34,732 nucleotides of DNA from the NCBI GenBank assembly GCA_009693905.1, contig SHWG01000006.1, positions 1 through 34,732 on the forward strand, in the 5' to 3' direction. The first letter of the stretch is position 1. Every line of letters starts with the position of its first letter. The stretch comes from Rhodospirillales bacterium. GTDB taxonomy: Bacteria > Pseudomonadota > Alphaproteobacteria > Rhodospirillales > 2-12-FULL-67-15. The position numbers were made by a program, and so were the translations under genes. Below are positions 19,859 to 29,037 of this stretch, one piece after another. Under the pieces are notes generated by a model, which saw only the letters and a list, made by a program, of their open reading frames with translations, was not told the DNA's origin and did not search any database.

Positions 19859-20737
19859 ATGCGCCCCCTCGCCGATTTTCCCGTCGCCGCCCGCCGCCGC
19901 GTGACGCGGGTGCTGGCCGATATCGACGACACCCTCACCACCGAAGGCCAAATCACCGCCGAGGCCCTGGCGGCGATCGAGCGTCTGGCGGCGGCCGGGA
20001 TCGACGTCGTCCCCGTCACCGGCCGCCCGGCCGGCTGGTGCGACCACATCGCGCGCATGTGGCCGGTGGCGGCGGTCATCGGCGAAAACGGCGCGTTCTA
20101 TTTCCGCCATGACCGCTTGCGGCGGACGCTGGCGCGGCGGTTTTATCTCGACGCGGGGGTCCGCGCCGCGAACCGCCGCCGGCTGGAAACCCTCGGGCGC
20201 GAGATTCTCGCCCAGGTGCCAGGCTCCGCGCTCGCCTCCGACCAGGCCTACCGCGACGCCGATCTTGCCGTGGATTATCGCGAGGACGTAGCACAACTTC
20301 CGCGTCCGAGCGTGGACCGGATCGTCGCGCTCATGATCGCCGCCGGCGCCCGCGCCAAGGTCAGCTCGATTCACGTCAACGGCTGGTTCGGCGACTACGA
20401 CAAGCTCGTCATGACCCGGATCCTCTTTCGCGAACTTTTCGCGGCCGATCTGGACGCGGTCAAGGACACGGTCGTTTTCGTTGGCGATTCCCCCAACGAC
20501 GAGCCGATGTTTCGTTTCTTTTCCCTCGCCGTCGGCGTCGCCAACGTCCGCGATTTCGCGGACCAATTGAAGGCGCTGCCGGCGTTCGTCACCCGCGCCC
20601 GCGCCGGCGCGGGCTTCGCCGAAGTGGCGGCGGCATTGCTGGCGGCGAAAGAGGGGCGCTCCGGCGCCGTCAACCGGGCTCCGGCCCGCCGTCAACCGCG
20701 TAAACCACGGTCGGGTTCGCGCGCCCGCGCACGGTGA
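19859..20737 (+). CDS. HAD-IIB-type hydrolase (Cof / sugar-phosphatase-like)
   Basis: RVLADIDDTLTTEGQITAEALAAIERLAAAGIDVVPVTGRPAGW; VIGENGAF; DTVVFVGDSPNDEPMFRFFSLAVGVANV. Confidence 0.9.
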   Translation: MRPLADFPVAARRRVTRVLADIDDTLTTEGQITAEALAAIERLAAAGIDVVPVTGRPAGWCDHIARMWPVAAVIGENGAFYFRHDRLRRTLARRFYLDAGVRAANRRRLETLGREILAQVPGSALASDQAYRDADLAVDYREDVAQLPRPSVDRIVALMIAAGARAKVSSIHVNGWFGDYDKLVMTRILFRELFAADLDAVKDTVVFVGDSPNDEPMFRFFSLAVGVANVRDFADQLKALPAFVTRARAGAGFAEVAAALLAAKEGRSGAVNRAPARRQPRKPRSGSRARAR

Positions 20738-21974
20738 TGGCGCCGATCTCGCGGAACGCGAATCCTTCGCCCGCCGCCGCGCGGGTGCCCTCCGAAGCAA
20801 GCACGTAGGTTCCGTATTGCTTGTTGAGCTGTTCGAGCCGGGCCGCGATGTTGACCTCGTCGCCGTGACAGGTGAAGACCAACTGTTCGCCCGCGGCGAC
20901 CGCGCCGACGATCATCGGCCCGGTGTTGACGCCGCAGCGGGTCTTGAGCGCGATCCCGGGACCGAACGTGCGCGCGCCGATGATTTTTTAAATGCCGAGC
21001 GCGGTGCGGAGCGCGTTGGCGGCATGGTCCGCGTCGGCGACCACGGTGTTGTACCCGACCATCAGGGCGTCGCCCTGGAACAGATGGATCACCCCGCCAT
21101 GGCGGGCGATGGCCGCCAAAAGCGCGGTGAAATAGTCGTTCAGCATCGCCGCCAGGACTTGCGGCGAAACCTTCTCGGATATGGTCGAGAATCCCTCGAT
21201 GTCGGAGAACAGCACGGTAGCGGTCCGGAGTTCGCCGTCGCCCGGCTGGATCGGTCGCTCCGCGGCGGCGATGCGCTCGGCGACCTCGGGCGAAACGAAG
21301 CGCGCAAGATCGCGGGCGGCAACGCTGTCGGCGACGGCGAGGACGGCGGTGACGAGAAGGATGCTGAGAATCTTGTCGATCTCGGCCCCGATCAGAATCT
21401 TGTTCGAGGTGATGTAAGCGACGTAATCCCGGGTCACGAGATTCATGAGCCGCATTTCGCCCGCGACCGCGTACCAGAGCAGCAAGGTCCAACCCATGGC
21501 GGCGGCGAGGCCGGCGGCGATCACGTACTTGGCCTCGAGGCGGAGCGCGCGCAGCGCGATGAAGATGAAAACGTAAAGCAGGGTCGGCGCCTTCAGGTAG
21601 AAGGCCGCCGGCTGATGGTACTGGATGTGAAAGGACCAGATCAGCCCCATCAAAAGCGCCATATCGAGGGCGATCGACACCATCACTACCCAATCGGGCA
21701 AGCGGCCGCGATGGGCGGCGACGAGCCGCGCAATCGTAAATAGACCATAGATTGCCAGCGCCCACGGCACCGGCTGGAATCCGGTGTCGCCTATCTTCGG
21801 CGACAACAGCCACAAAAGGGCGAACACCGCCGCCAAGGCGAACTGCACCCAGCCGATCAGAATTTCGCTGTGGCGCTGCTGGCGAACGATGATTTCCAGG
21901 ACCCGCGCCGGGGCGCGGTCCACGGGCTATTCGCCGAGGATCGCGGTGGCGAGAGAATTGAGCCAATTTTTCAT
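20670..21974 (-). pseudogene. membrane adenylate/guanylate cyclase (class III), interrupted by in-frame TAA (20988-20990) and, if the upstream ATG is the ancestral start, TAG (21927-21929)
   Basis: N-terminal ORF (21923-20988): multi-TM region then ATVLFSDIEGFSTISEKVSPQVLAAMLNDYF...GVIHLFQGDALMVGYN...NALRTALGI-stop. Same frame continues KIIGARTFGPGIALKTRCGVNTGPMIVGAVAAGEQLVFTCHGDEVNIAARLEQLNKQYG to 20670. Confidence 0.88.
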
Positions 21975-22006
21975 GAATTAAATTTCCGGTCGCCCAGCGT
22001 CCGAAC

Positions 22007-25000
22007 TTAGCGCGCCTGGCGGGTCCGGTTCTCCGTCAACGCCTGTTCCAAAACCCGGGCGACGTGGACCGCGCTCCGGCCCGAGCCGTCGGCGATCTGG
22101 TGGCGGCAGCTCGTGCCGTTGGCGACCACGAGGATATCCGGCCCCGCGCGCGCGAGCACGGGCAAAAGCGCTTCCCCGGCCATGCGCATGGAGACATCGA
22201 AAGTATCGGCGCCGAAGCCGAACGCGCCGGCCATGCCGCAGCAGCCCGCCTCGATCGTCTCGACGTCGAGGTCGGGGACCAGGCGCAAGGTCCTCTCGAC
22301 GGCACCGACCACGCCGAACGCCTTCTGGTGGCAATGGGGGTGCAACAGGGCGCGCTGGGCCAGCGGCTTCAAGGGAAGATCGAGTTGGGCGCTCTCGGCC
22401 TCGGCGGCGAGAAACTCCTCGAACAGCACCGCCTGGTTTGCGAGCGCCTTCGCTTCGTCGCCGGGAAGAAGAATCGGAATTTCGTCGCGAAGGCCGAGCA
22501 AACATGACGGCTCCAGGCCGACGATCGGCACGCCCCGCCGGGCAAAGGGCACCAATACGGCGAGCAGGCGAGAAGCCTCGGCGCGGGCTTCGGCGATCAT
22601 CCCGGCGGCGAGATAGGTTCGCCCGCAGCACAAAGCCCGGCCGCCGTCGCGGGGCCTGGCGAGATGGACCCGGTAGCCGCCCGCGGTCAGGACGCGCAGC
22701 GCGGCGCGGGCGTTTTCCGGCTCGAAATAGGTGTTGAAGGTGTCGGCCCACAGCACCACCTCGCGGGCGGGCTTAACGTCGTGCGAATGCACGCCTGCCG
22801 GCGTGACGCGCGCATTTAATAATGCACCCCTATCGGGGCGGGCGTTTGGGTCCGCCCGCGCGGGCTCCTCCCGCGCCGGATCGAAGGGAACGGAGGAAAA
22901 TCGCGGGAAACTTCGCCGCGCGCTCAAGCCCAGCACAAGTTCGCTCAAGCCCGCCAGGCCGGGGATAAAGTCCCGGGCGGCGAACAGCCAAGGCATCCTG
23001 GCCGCCAGCGGCGCGTAGCGGGGCAGGTGCGCGATCAGCTTGTCTTTGAAGGGCACGCCGAGGCGCCGGGCGCGCTGGTGCAGGACCTCGATCTTCATGC
23101 GCGCCATGTCGACCCCGGTCGGGCATTCGCGCCGGCAGCCCTTGCAGCCGACGCAGAGTTTCATCGCCTCGGCCATGGCGTCGGAGAGAAGCGCGTCTTT
23201 TCCCAACTGCCCGGAAAGCGCGAGCCGGAGCGCGTTGGCCCGCCCGCGGGTCACGTGCGCCTCGTCTCCGGTGGCGCGGTACGACGGGCACATGACGCCG
23301 CCGTCGCGCTTGCGGCAGGCGCCGTTGTTGTTGCACATCTCGACCGCCGGGGCGAAGCCGCCCCATTCCGACCAGTCGAGCGCGGGTTCGATTTTTTCCG
23401 CGCCATAGCCGGGCGGATAGCGGAACAACGCGCGGTCGTCCATCTTGGAGGGATTGACGATCTTGCCGGGGTTCATTAGGCCCTCGGGATCGAACAGGGT
23501 CTTGATTTCGGCGAAGGCGTTGACCAGGCGCGCGCCGAACATCGCTTCGTGGAATTCGGAGCGCACCAGGCCGTCGCCGTGCTCGCCCGAATGCGAGCCC
23601 TTGTATTCCCGCACCAGGGCGAAGGCCTCCTCGGCGATGGCGCGCATTTTTTTGACGTCGATTTCGGATTTGAGATTGAGGACCGGGCGCACGTGCAGGC
23701 AGCCGACCGAAGCGTGCGCGTACCAGGTCCCCATGGTGCCGTGCTTGCGGAAAACCTCGGTCAGGCGAGCGGTGTAGGCGGCGAGGTCCTCGAGCCGGAC
23801 CGCGCAATCCTCGATGAAGGAAACTGGTTTTCCCTCGCCCTTCATCGACATCATGATGTTGAGGCCGGCTTTGCGCACCTCCCAGACCGCGCGTTGCAGG
23901 CCGGCGTCGGCGATCTCGACGACCGCGCCGCCCAAGCCCAGATCCCCCATCAACTGCCCGAGCCGCCGCAAGTCACGCAACTGAACTTCCCGATCGTCGC
24001 CCGCGAATTCGACCAAGAGCAACGCCTCGGGCTCGCCCCGGACGAATTGATCGACGGTCGCGCGGTACATCGGGATCGCGCGGGCCAACTCGATCATGGT
24101 CCGGTCCACCAGCTCGACCGCCGAGGGATCGAGCTTCACTATATGCTGGGCCGATTCCATCGCTTTGTGGAACGTCGGGAAGTGGCAAACCCCGAGCGCC
24201 CGATGCGGCGGAATGGGGGCGAGTTCGAGTTCGAGCAGGGTGGTGAAGGCCAGCGTGCCCTCCGATCCGACCAGCAGATGTGCGAGATTGGCGGCCTCGC
24301 GGTTGTGGCCGCGAAGCGTACCCGACGCCGCCCCGGCGTGGGCCACGAGCGCGTCGATGTTGTAGCCGCCGACCCGGCGCATCAGCGTCGGCATGCGGCT
24401 TGCGATTTCGTCCGCTTCGCGCCGGCCTAGCGCGAACAGGCGCGAGACCATCTCGCCGAGTTCCGCCGGCAGGCGGGCGGCGTCGGCGTCCCACGGAACT
24501 TCGCCGAAGCGCGCCGCCCGGCCGTCCGGCAGCAGGGCGTGGATGGCGCGGACGTTGTCGCGCATGGTGCCGTAGCGGAGCGAGCGGGTGCCGCAGCTGT
24601 TGTTGCCGGCCATGCCGCCAAGGGTGGCGCGGTCGCCGGTGGAAATATCGACCGGAAACCAGAGGCCGTGGGGTTTGAGGAAAGCGTTCAAGCGATCCAG
24701 CGTGATCCCGGGTTCGACCGTGACGGCGCGCCCGCCGGCGTCGAAGGCGCGGACGCGATCGAGGTGCTTGGATACGTCCACCACCACCGCGCGTCCGACC
24801 GTTTGTCCGCATTGCGAGGTGCCGCCGCCGCGGGCCAGCACCGGTGCCCCCGCTTCGGCCGCGATTTCAATCGTGCGCGCGACATCCTCGGCCGAGCGCG
24901 GCACCACCACGCCCAAGGGTTCGATCTGGTAGATCGAGGCGTCGGTGCTGTAGCGGCCGCGGCTGAAAGGATCGAACAGCACTTCGCCCGCAACCTCGCC

Positions 25001-25096
25001 TTCGAGGCGCCGGGCGAGCGCGGGATCGCCAGGAAGAAGCGGCGCCCGGGCGGAAAAACCGGTCGTTCGAGGGATGCTGTGGCGCGGCATGGTCAT
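22007..25096 (-). CDS. FAD-binding and Fe-S oxidoreductase (GlcD/YdiJ-like D-2-hydroxyacid dehydrogenase fusion)
   Basis: 1029 aa; FAD_binding_4 core PVLARGGGTSQCGQTVGRAVVVD, GNNSCGTRSLRYGTMRDNV; Fe-S motif CVGCKGCRRECPTGVDMARMKIE; C-terminal CCG-like domain (HPHCHQKAFG, EAGCCGMAGAFG). Confidence 0.93.
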   Translation of the reverse strand: MTMPRHSIPRTTGFSARAPLLPGDPALARRLEGEVAGEVLFDPFSRGRYSTDASIYQIEPLGVVVPRSAEDVARTIEIAAEAGAPVLARGGGTSQCGQTVGRAVVVDVSKHLDRVRAFDAGGRAVTVEPGITLDRLNAFLKPHGLWFPVDISTGDRATLGGMAGNNSCGTRSLRYGTMRDNVRAIHALLPDGRAARFGEVPWDADAARLPAELGEMVSRLFALGRREADEIASRMPTLMRRVGGYNIDALVAHAGAASGTLRGHNREAANLAHLLVGSEGTLAFTTLLELELAPIPPHRALGVCHFPTFHKAMESAQHIVKLDPSAVELVDRTMIELARAIPMYRATVDQFVRGEPEALLLVEFAGDDREVQLRDLRRLGQLMGDLGLGGAVVEIADAGLQRAVWEVRKAGLNIMMSMKGEGKPVSFIEDCAVRLEDLAAYTARLTEVFRKHGTMGTWYAHASVGCLHVRPVLNLKSEIDVKKMRAIAEEAFALVREYKGSHSGEHGDGLVRSEFHEAMFGARLVNAFAEIKTLFDPEGLMNPGKIVNPSKMDDRALFRYPPGYGAEKIEPALDWSEWGGFAPAVEMCNNNGACRKRDGGVMCPSYRATGDEAHVTRGRANALRLALSGQLGKDALLSDAMAEAMKLCVGCKGCRRECPTGVDMARMKIEVLHQRARRLGVPFKDKLIAHLPRYAPLAARMPWLFAARDFIPGLAGLSELVLGLSARRSFPRFSSVPFDPAREEPARADPNARPDRGALLNARVTPAGVHSHDVKPAREVVLWADTFNTYFEPENARAALRVLTAGGYRVHLARPRDGGRALCCGRTYLAAGMIAEARAEASRLLAVLVPFARRGVPIVGLEPSCLLGLRDEIPILLPGDEAKALANQAVLFEEFLAAEAESAQLDLPLKPLAQRALLHPHCHQKAFGVVGAVERTLRLVPDLDVETIEAGCCGMAGAFGFGADTFDVSMRMAGEALLPVLARAGPDILVVANGTSCRHQIADGSGRSAVHVARVLEQALTENRTRQAR

Positions 25097-25199
25097 GGCG
25101 GGAAAGGGACCCTAGTCAGCCTCGTCCGAAAGACAAGAATCGGGGAAAGCCCGCCGCAGCGCACAAAAAATGCTGCATTTGCAAATATTTAGCACATTA

Positions 25200-25219
25200 G
25201 GGTAGGCAATATCCTACCC
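25200..25219. promoter_or_regulatory. perfect inverted repeat GGGTAGG-CAATAT-CCTACCC in a divergent intergenic region
   Basis: 7-bp perfect arms, 6-nt loop; 89 bp upstream of the first aminotransferase and upstream of the divergent FAD/Fe-S gene. Confidence 0.6.
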
Positions 25220-25307
25220 GGTAGCAGCGTTGTTGGGGGGCCTCGCCGTATGCGTAACTCCAGCCCCCTTGACCGCCTTGCATACAACTTAAGGAAACCC
25301 CCCGTCC

Positions 25308-26519
25308 ATGACCCGTCGCCCCGGCCGTCATTTTCTCAACATTCCCGGCCCGACCAACGTGCCCGATCGGATATTGCGCGCCATCGACCGGGCGGTGATC
25401 GACCATCGCGGCGCCGAATTCGGCCAACTCGCGCTCGGCCTGCTGGGCGAGATCAAGAAGGTCTTCAAGACCAAGGGCCCGGTGGTGATATTCCCGTCCT
25501 CGGGCACCGGGGCGTGGGAAGCGGCGCTGGTCAACACCCTTTCCCCCGGCGATACGGTTCTGATGTACGAGGTCGGCCAGTTCGCCATGCTCTGGGTGGA
25601 CATGGCCGAGAAACTCGGCCTCAAGGTCGATCTCATCGCCTCGGATTGGCGCACCGGCGTCAATGCCGACAAGATCGAAGAAAGGCTCCGCGCCGACAAG
25701 ACGCACGCGATTAAAGCCGTGTGCATGGTCCACAACGAAACCGCGACCGGGATCACCTCCAGCGTCGCGGCGGTCCGCAAGGCAATGGACCGCGCACGCC
25801 ACCCCGCGCTCCTGATGGTGGATACGATTTCCTCGCTCGCCTCGATCGACTACCGCCACGACGAGTGGGGCGTCGACGTGGCGATCGGCGGCTCGCAAAA
25901 GGGCCTGATGCTGCCGCCCGGGATCAGCTTCAACGCCATCGGCGAGCGCGCGCTCGAAGCGAGCAAGACCGCGTGCCTGCCCCGCGCCTACTGGGATTGG
26001 CAAGCGATGCTGGAGCCGAACAAATCCGGCTTCTTCCCCTATACCCCGGCGACCAATCTTCTCTACGGCCTCGACGAGGCGATCAAGATGTTGTTCGAGG
26101 AAGGGCTCGATAACGTCTTCGCCCGCCACGAGCACCTGGCCGAGGCAACCCGGCGCGCGGTCCAGGCCTGGGGCCTCGAAAACCAATGCGTCAATCCGGC
26201 CGAGTATTCGGCGACCATCACCGCGATCCGCGTGCCCGAGGGCCACGACGCCGACGAATTGCGCCGCGTGATTTTCGACAAGTTCGACATGTCGCTGGGC
26301 ACCGGGCTCAGCAAGCTCAAGGGCAAGGTCTTCCGCATCGGGCATCTCGGCGATTTCAACGATTTGATGCTCGCCGGCACGCTCTCAGGAGTCGAGATGG
26401 GCCTCGCGCTCGCCGGGGTTCCGTTCCAGCGGGGCGGCGTCGACGCCGCGCTCGATTATCTGGCCAACGGCGACGCGGCCCTGGCGGCGGCGAGGCCAAA
26501 GCGCGTCGCGCGGGCTTAA
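25308..26519 (+). CDS. class V aminotransferase, serine--glyoxylate aminotransferase-like (paralog 1)
   Basis: 403 aa; HFLNIPGPTNVPDRILRAIDRAVIDHRG; PSSGTGAWEAALVNTLSPGD; PLP-lysine region GGSQKGLMLPPG. Confidence 0.93.
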   Translation: MTRRPGRHFLNIPGPTNVPDRILRAIDRAVIDHRGAEFGQLALGLLGEIKKVFKTKGPVVIFPSSGTGAWEAALVNTLSPGDTVLMYEVGQFAMLWVDMAEKLGLKVDLIASDWRTGVNADKIEERLRADKTHAIKAVCMVHNETATGITSSVAAVRKAMDRARHPALLMVDTISSLASIDYRHDEWGVDVAIGGSQKGLMLPPGISFNAIGERALEASKTACLPRAYWDWQAMLEPNKSGFFPYTPATNLLYGLDEAIKMLFEEGLDNVFARHEHLAEATRRAVQAWGLENQCVNPAEYSATITAIRVPEGHDADELRRVIFDKFDMSLGTGLSKLKGKVFRIGHLGDFNDLMLAGTLSGVEMGLALAGVPFQRGGVDAALDYLANGDAALAAARPKRVARA

Positions 26520-26606
26520 CCCCGCGCGCCATAAAAAATGCGCCCCGCTCCCCGCTTTCGCGGGGAGGGCGCGGCGGGCCTAAATCGACGCGATATTCCG
26601 CTCTCG

Positions 26607-26655
26607 AGGCCCGGGACCAAAATAGTCCCCGGCCTTTAGCTTTTGCGTTTTTGCC
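26607..26655 (+). terminator. putative terminator between the tandem aminotransferase genes
   Basis: AGGCCCGGGACCAAAATAGTCCCCGGCCTT stem-loop (imperfect) followed by TTTAGCTTTTGCGTTTTT. Confidence 0.55.
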
Positions 26656-26703
26656 ATCCGTCTGACAGGATTGCGTGCAATCTTTGTCGGGGGAATCCTG
26701 TCC

Positions 26704-27915
26704 ATGGCCCGTCGCGCGGGGCGTCATTTTCTCAATATTCCGGGCCCGACCAACGTGCCCGATCGGGTGCTGCGCGCGCTCGATCGCGCGGTCATCGACC
26801 ATCGCGGCGCCGATTTCGCCGATCTCGCGCGGGGCGTGTTCGACGCCAGCCGCAAGGTCTTCAAGACCAAGGGCCCGGTGGTGATATTCCCGTCCTCGGG
26901 CACCGGGGCGTGGGAAGCGGCGCTGGTCAACACCCTTTCCCCCGGCGATACGGTCCTGATGTGCGAGATCGGACACTTCGCCTCGCTCTGGGCTGCGCTC
27001 GCCCAGAAGCTCGGCCTCAAGGTCGAGCTGATCCCCGGCGACTGGCGCACCGGCGCCCCGGACGACAAAATCGAGGAAAAACTTCGTGCCGACAAGACGC
27101 ACGCGATCAAGGCCGTCGGCGTCGTCCATAACGAAACCTCGACCGGGATCACCTCCAGCGTCGCGGCGGTCCGCAAGGCAATGGACCGCGCCCGCCACCC
27201 CGCGCTGTTGATGGTGGACACGATTTCCTCGCTTGCCTCGATCGACTACCGCCACGACGAGTGGGGCGTCGATGTGACCGTCGGTTGTTCGCAAAAGGGC
27301 CTGATGCTGCCCCCGGGACTCGGATTCAACGCCGTGGGTCCGCGCGCGCTCGAAGCGGGCAAGACCGCGCGCCTGCCCCGCGCCTATTGGGATTGGCCGG
27401 GAATATTGGAGCCGAACAAATCCGGCTTCTTCCCCTACACGCCGGCGACCAATCTTCTCTACGGCCTCGACGAGGCCTTGAAGATGCTGTTCGAGGAAGG
27501 GCTCGACAACGTCTTCGCCCGCCACCGGCGCCACGCCGAAGCGACCAGGCTGGCGGTCCAGGCCTGGGGGCTCGAAAACCAATGCGTCAATCCGGCCGAG
27601 TATTCGGCGACCATCACCGCAATTCGCGTTCCCGACGGCTTTGATGCCGACGAAGTGCGGCGCGTGATCCTCGAGCGATTCGACATGTCGCTCGGCACCG
27701 GGCTCGGCCGGATCAAGGGTAAAGTCTTCCGCATCGGGCACTTGGGCGATTTCAACGATTTGATGCTCGCCGGCACGCTCTCAGGGGTGGAGATGGGGCT
27801 CGGGCTCGCCGGCATTCCGTTCCAGCGGGGCGGCGTTTCCGCCGCCCTCGACTATCTCGCCGAAAGCGACCCGGCGTTGCTCGGAAAAAAACCGAAACTT
27901 GTCCCCGGCGCCTGA
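26704..27915 (+). CDS. class V aminotransferase, serine--glyoxylate aminotransferase-like (paralog 2)
   Basis: 403 aa, same length as paralog 1 and highly similar throughout; MARRAGRHFLNIPGPTNVPDRVLRALDRAVIDHRG; GCSQKGLMLPPG. Confidence 0.93.
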   Translation: MARRAGRHFLNIPGPTNVPDRVLRALDRAVIDHRGADFADLARGVFDASRKVFKTKGPVVIFPSSGTGAWEAALVNTLSPGDTVLMCEIGHFASLWAALAQKLGLKVELIPGDWRTGAPDDKIEEKLRADKTHAIKAVGVVHNETSTGITSSVAAVRKAMDRARHPALLMVDTISSLASIDYRHDEWGVDVTVGCSQKGLMLPPGLGFNAVGPRALEAGKTARLPRAYWDWPGILEPNKSGFFPYTPATNLLYGLDEALKMLFEEGLDNVFARHRRHAEATRLAVQAWGLENQCVNPAEYSATITAIRVPDGFDADEVRRVILERFDMSLGTGLGRIKGKVFRIGHLGDFNDLMLAGTLSGVEMGLGLAGIPFQRGGVSAALDYLAESDPALLGKKPKLVPGA

Positions 27916-28052
27916 GTAAATCCGACTTTTTGCATGTTTCCGGCCGGGCGAAAGGCATTGGAGAACGGCGGGGGAGCGGGCATAATCGCCGGAATAATCG
28001 CACGTAAGAAGTGCTTCGACCAAAAACACCGCTGAGTCCAGGGAGGAATGCC

Positions 28053-29030
28053 ATGAAACCGTCGCGTCTTCTGATCGCCGCCGCCGCGTTTGCGCTGTTC
28101 GGCGCGCCGTCCGTGTATGCCCAAGGGCTCGAAATCAAGGTCGGGCACGTCGGCGAACCGGGCTCGCTGTTCGATATTTCCGCGAACGAGTTCGCCAAGC
28201 GCGCCAACGCCAAGCTCGCAACCAAGGCCAAGGTTTCGGTCTTCGGCTCGAGCCAGCTCGGCGGCGACAAGGAGCAGATGCAGAAGCTGTTGCTCGGCAC
28301 GCTCGAACTCGCGGTGCCGTCCACGGTCATGACCTCGGTCGTCGATCAGTTCGGCGTCTTCGAGATGCCGTATCTGGTCAAGGACCGCGAGCACATGAAG
28401 CGGATCGAAAAAGAAGTCGTCTGGCCCAAGCTCGCGCCGCTCGCGGCGGCGAAGGGCTACACCCTGCTCGCGGTGTGGGAGAACGGCTCCCGCCAGATCA
28501 CCAACAACGTCCGCCCGATCGTCAACCCCGAGGACCTCAAGGGCATCAAGCTCCGCGTGCCCGAAGGCAAGTGGCGGGTGAAGATGTTCCAAACCTACGG
28601 CGCCAATCCCTCGGCGATGAAGTTCTCCGAGGTCTTCACCGCGCTCATGACCGGGACCATGGACGGACAGGAAAATCCCTACTCCCAAATCTACAGCGCC
28701 AAATTCCATGAGGCGCAGAAGTATCTCTCGATCACCGATCACGTTTACACCCCGGCCTATGTGATCGCCGGAACCAAGCGCTGGGAGGCGCTGCCCGCCG
28801 ACGTGCGCAAAATCCTCGCCGATACGGCGAAGGAAACGCAAGACTACGTTTACGAGACGGCGGCGAAGATGGAAAAAGAACTGCTCGACAAGATCAGGGC
28901 CTCCGGCGTCGCGGTCAACAACGCCAACAAGGAAGCCTTCGTCAAGGCGAGCGCGGCGATCTACAAGGAGTTCGGCGAGCAGGTCCCCGGCGCGGACGAG
29001 ATGATCTCCATCGCCAGCAAGATCCGCTGA
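28053..29030 (+). CDS. TRAP transporter substrate-binding protein (DctP family)
   Basis: Signal peptide MKPSRLLIAAAAFALFGAPSVYAQG; LKGIKLRVPEGKWRVKMFQTYGANPSAMKFSEVFTALMTGTMDGQENPYSQIYSAKFHEAQKYLSIT. Confidence 0.95.
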   Translation: MKPSRLLIAAAAFALFGAPSVYAQGLEIKVGHVGEPGSLFDISANEFAKRANAKLATKAKVSVFGSSQLGGDKEQMQKLLLGTLELAVPSTVMTSVVDQFGVFEMPYLVKDREHMKRIEKEVVWPKLAPLAAAKGYTLLAVWENGSRQITNNVRPIVNPEDLKGIKLRVPEGKWRVKMFQTYGANPSAMKFSEVFTALMTGTMDGQENPYSQIYSAKFHEAQKYLSITDHVYTPAYVIAGTKRWEALPADVRKILADTAKETQDYVYETAAKMEKELLDKIRASGVAVNNANKEAFVKASAAIYKEFGEQVPGADEMISIASKIR

Positions 29031-29037
29031 CGCCGTC

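Noticed and set aside
21927-21974. 15-codon mini-ORF MKNWLNSLATAILGE as an independent leader peptide
   Set aside because: It is in frame with the cyclase and reads as its natural N-terminus, so a nonsense-interrupted start is the simpler view; no attenuator structure seen.
26541-26575. CTCCCCGC-TTTC-GCGGGGAG hairpin region considered as a riboswitch or CRISPR-like element
   Set aside because: A single simple GC hairpin with no repeats or recognised aptamer core; most likely part of the termination/spacer region.
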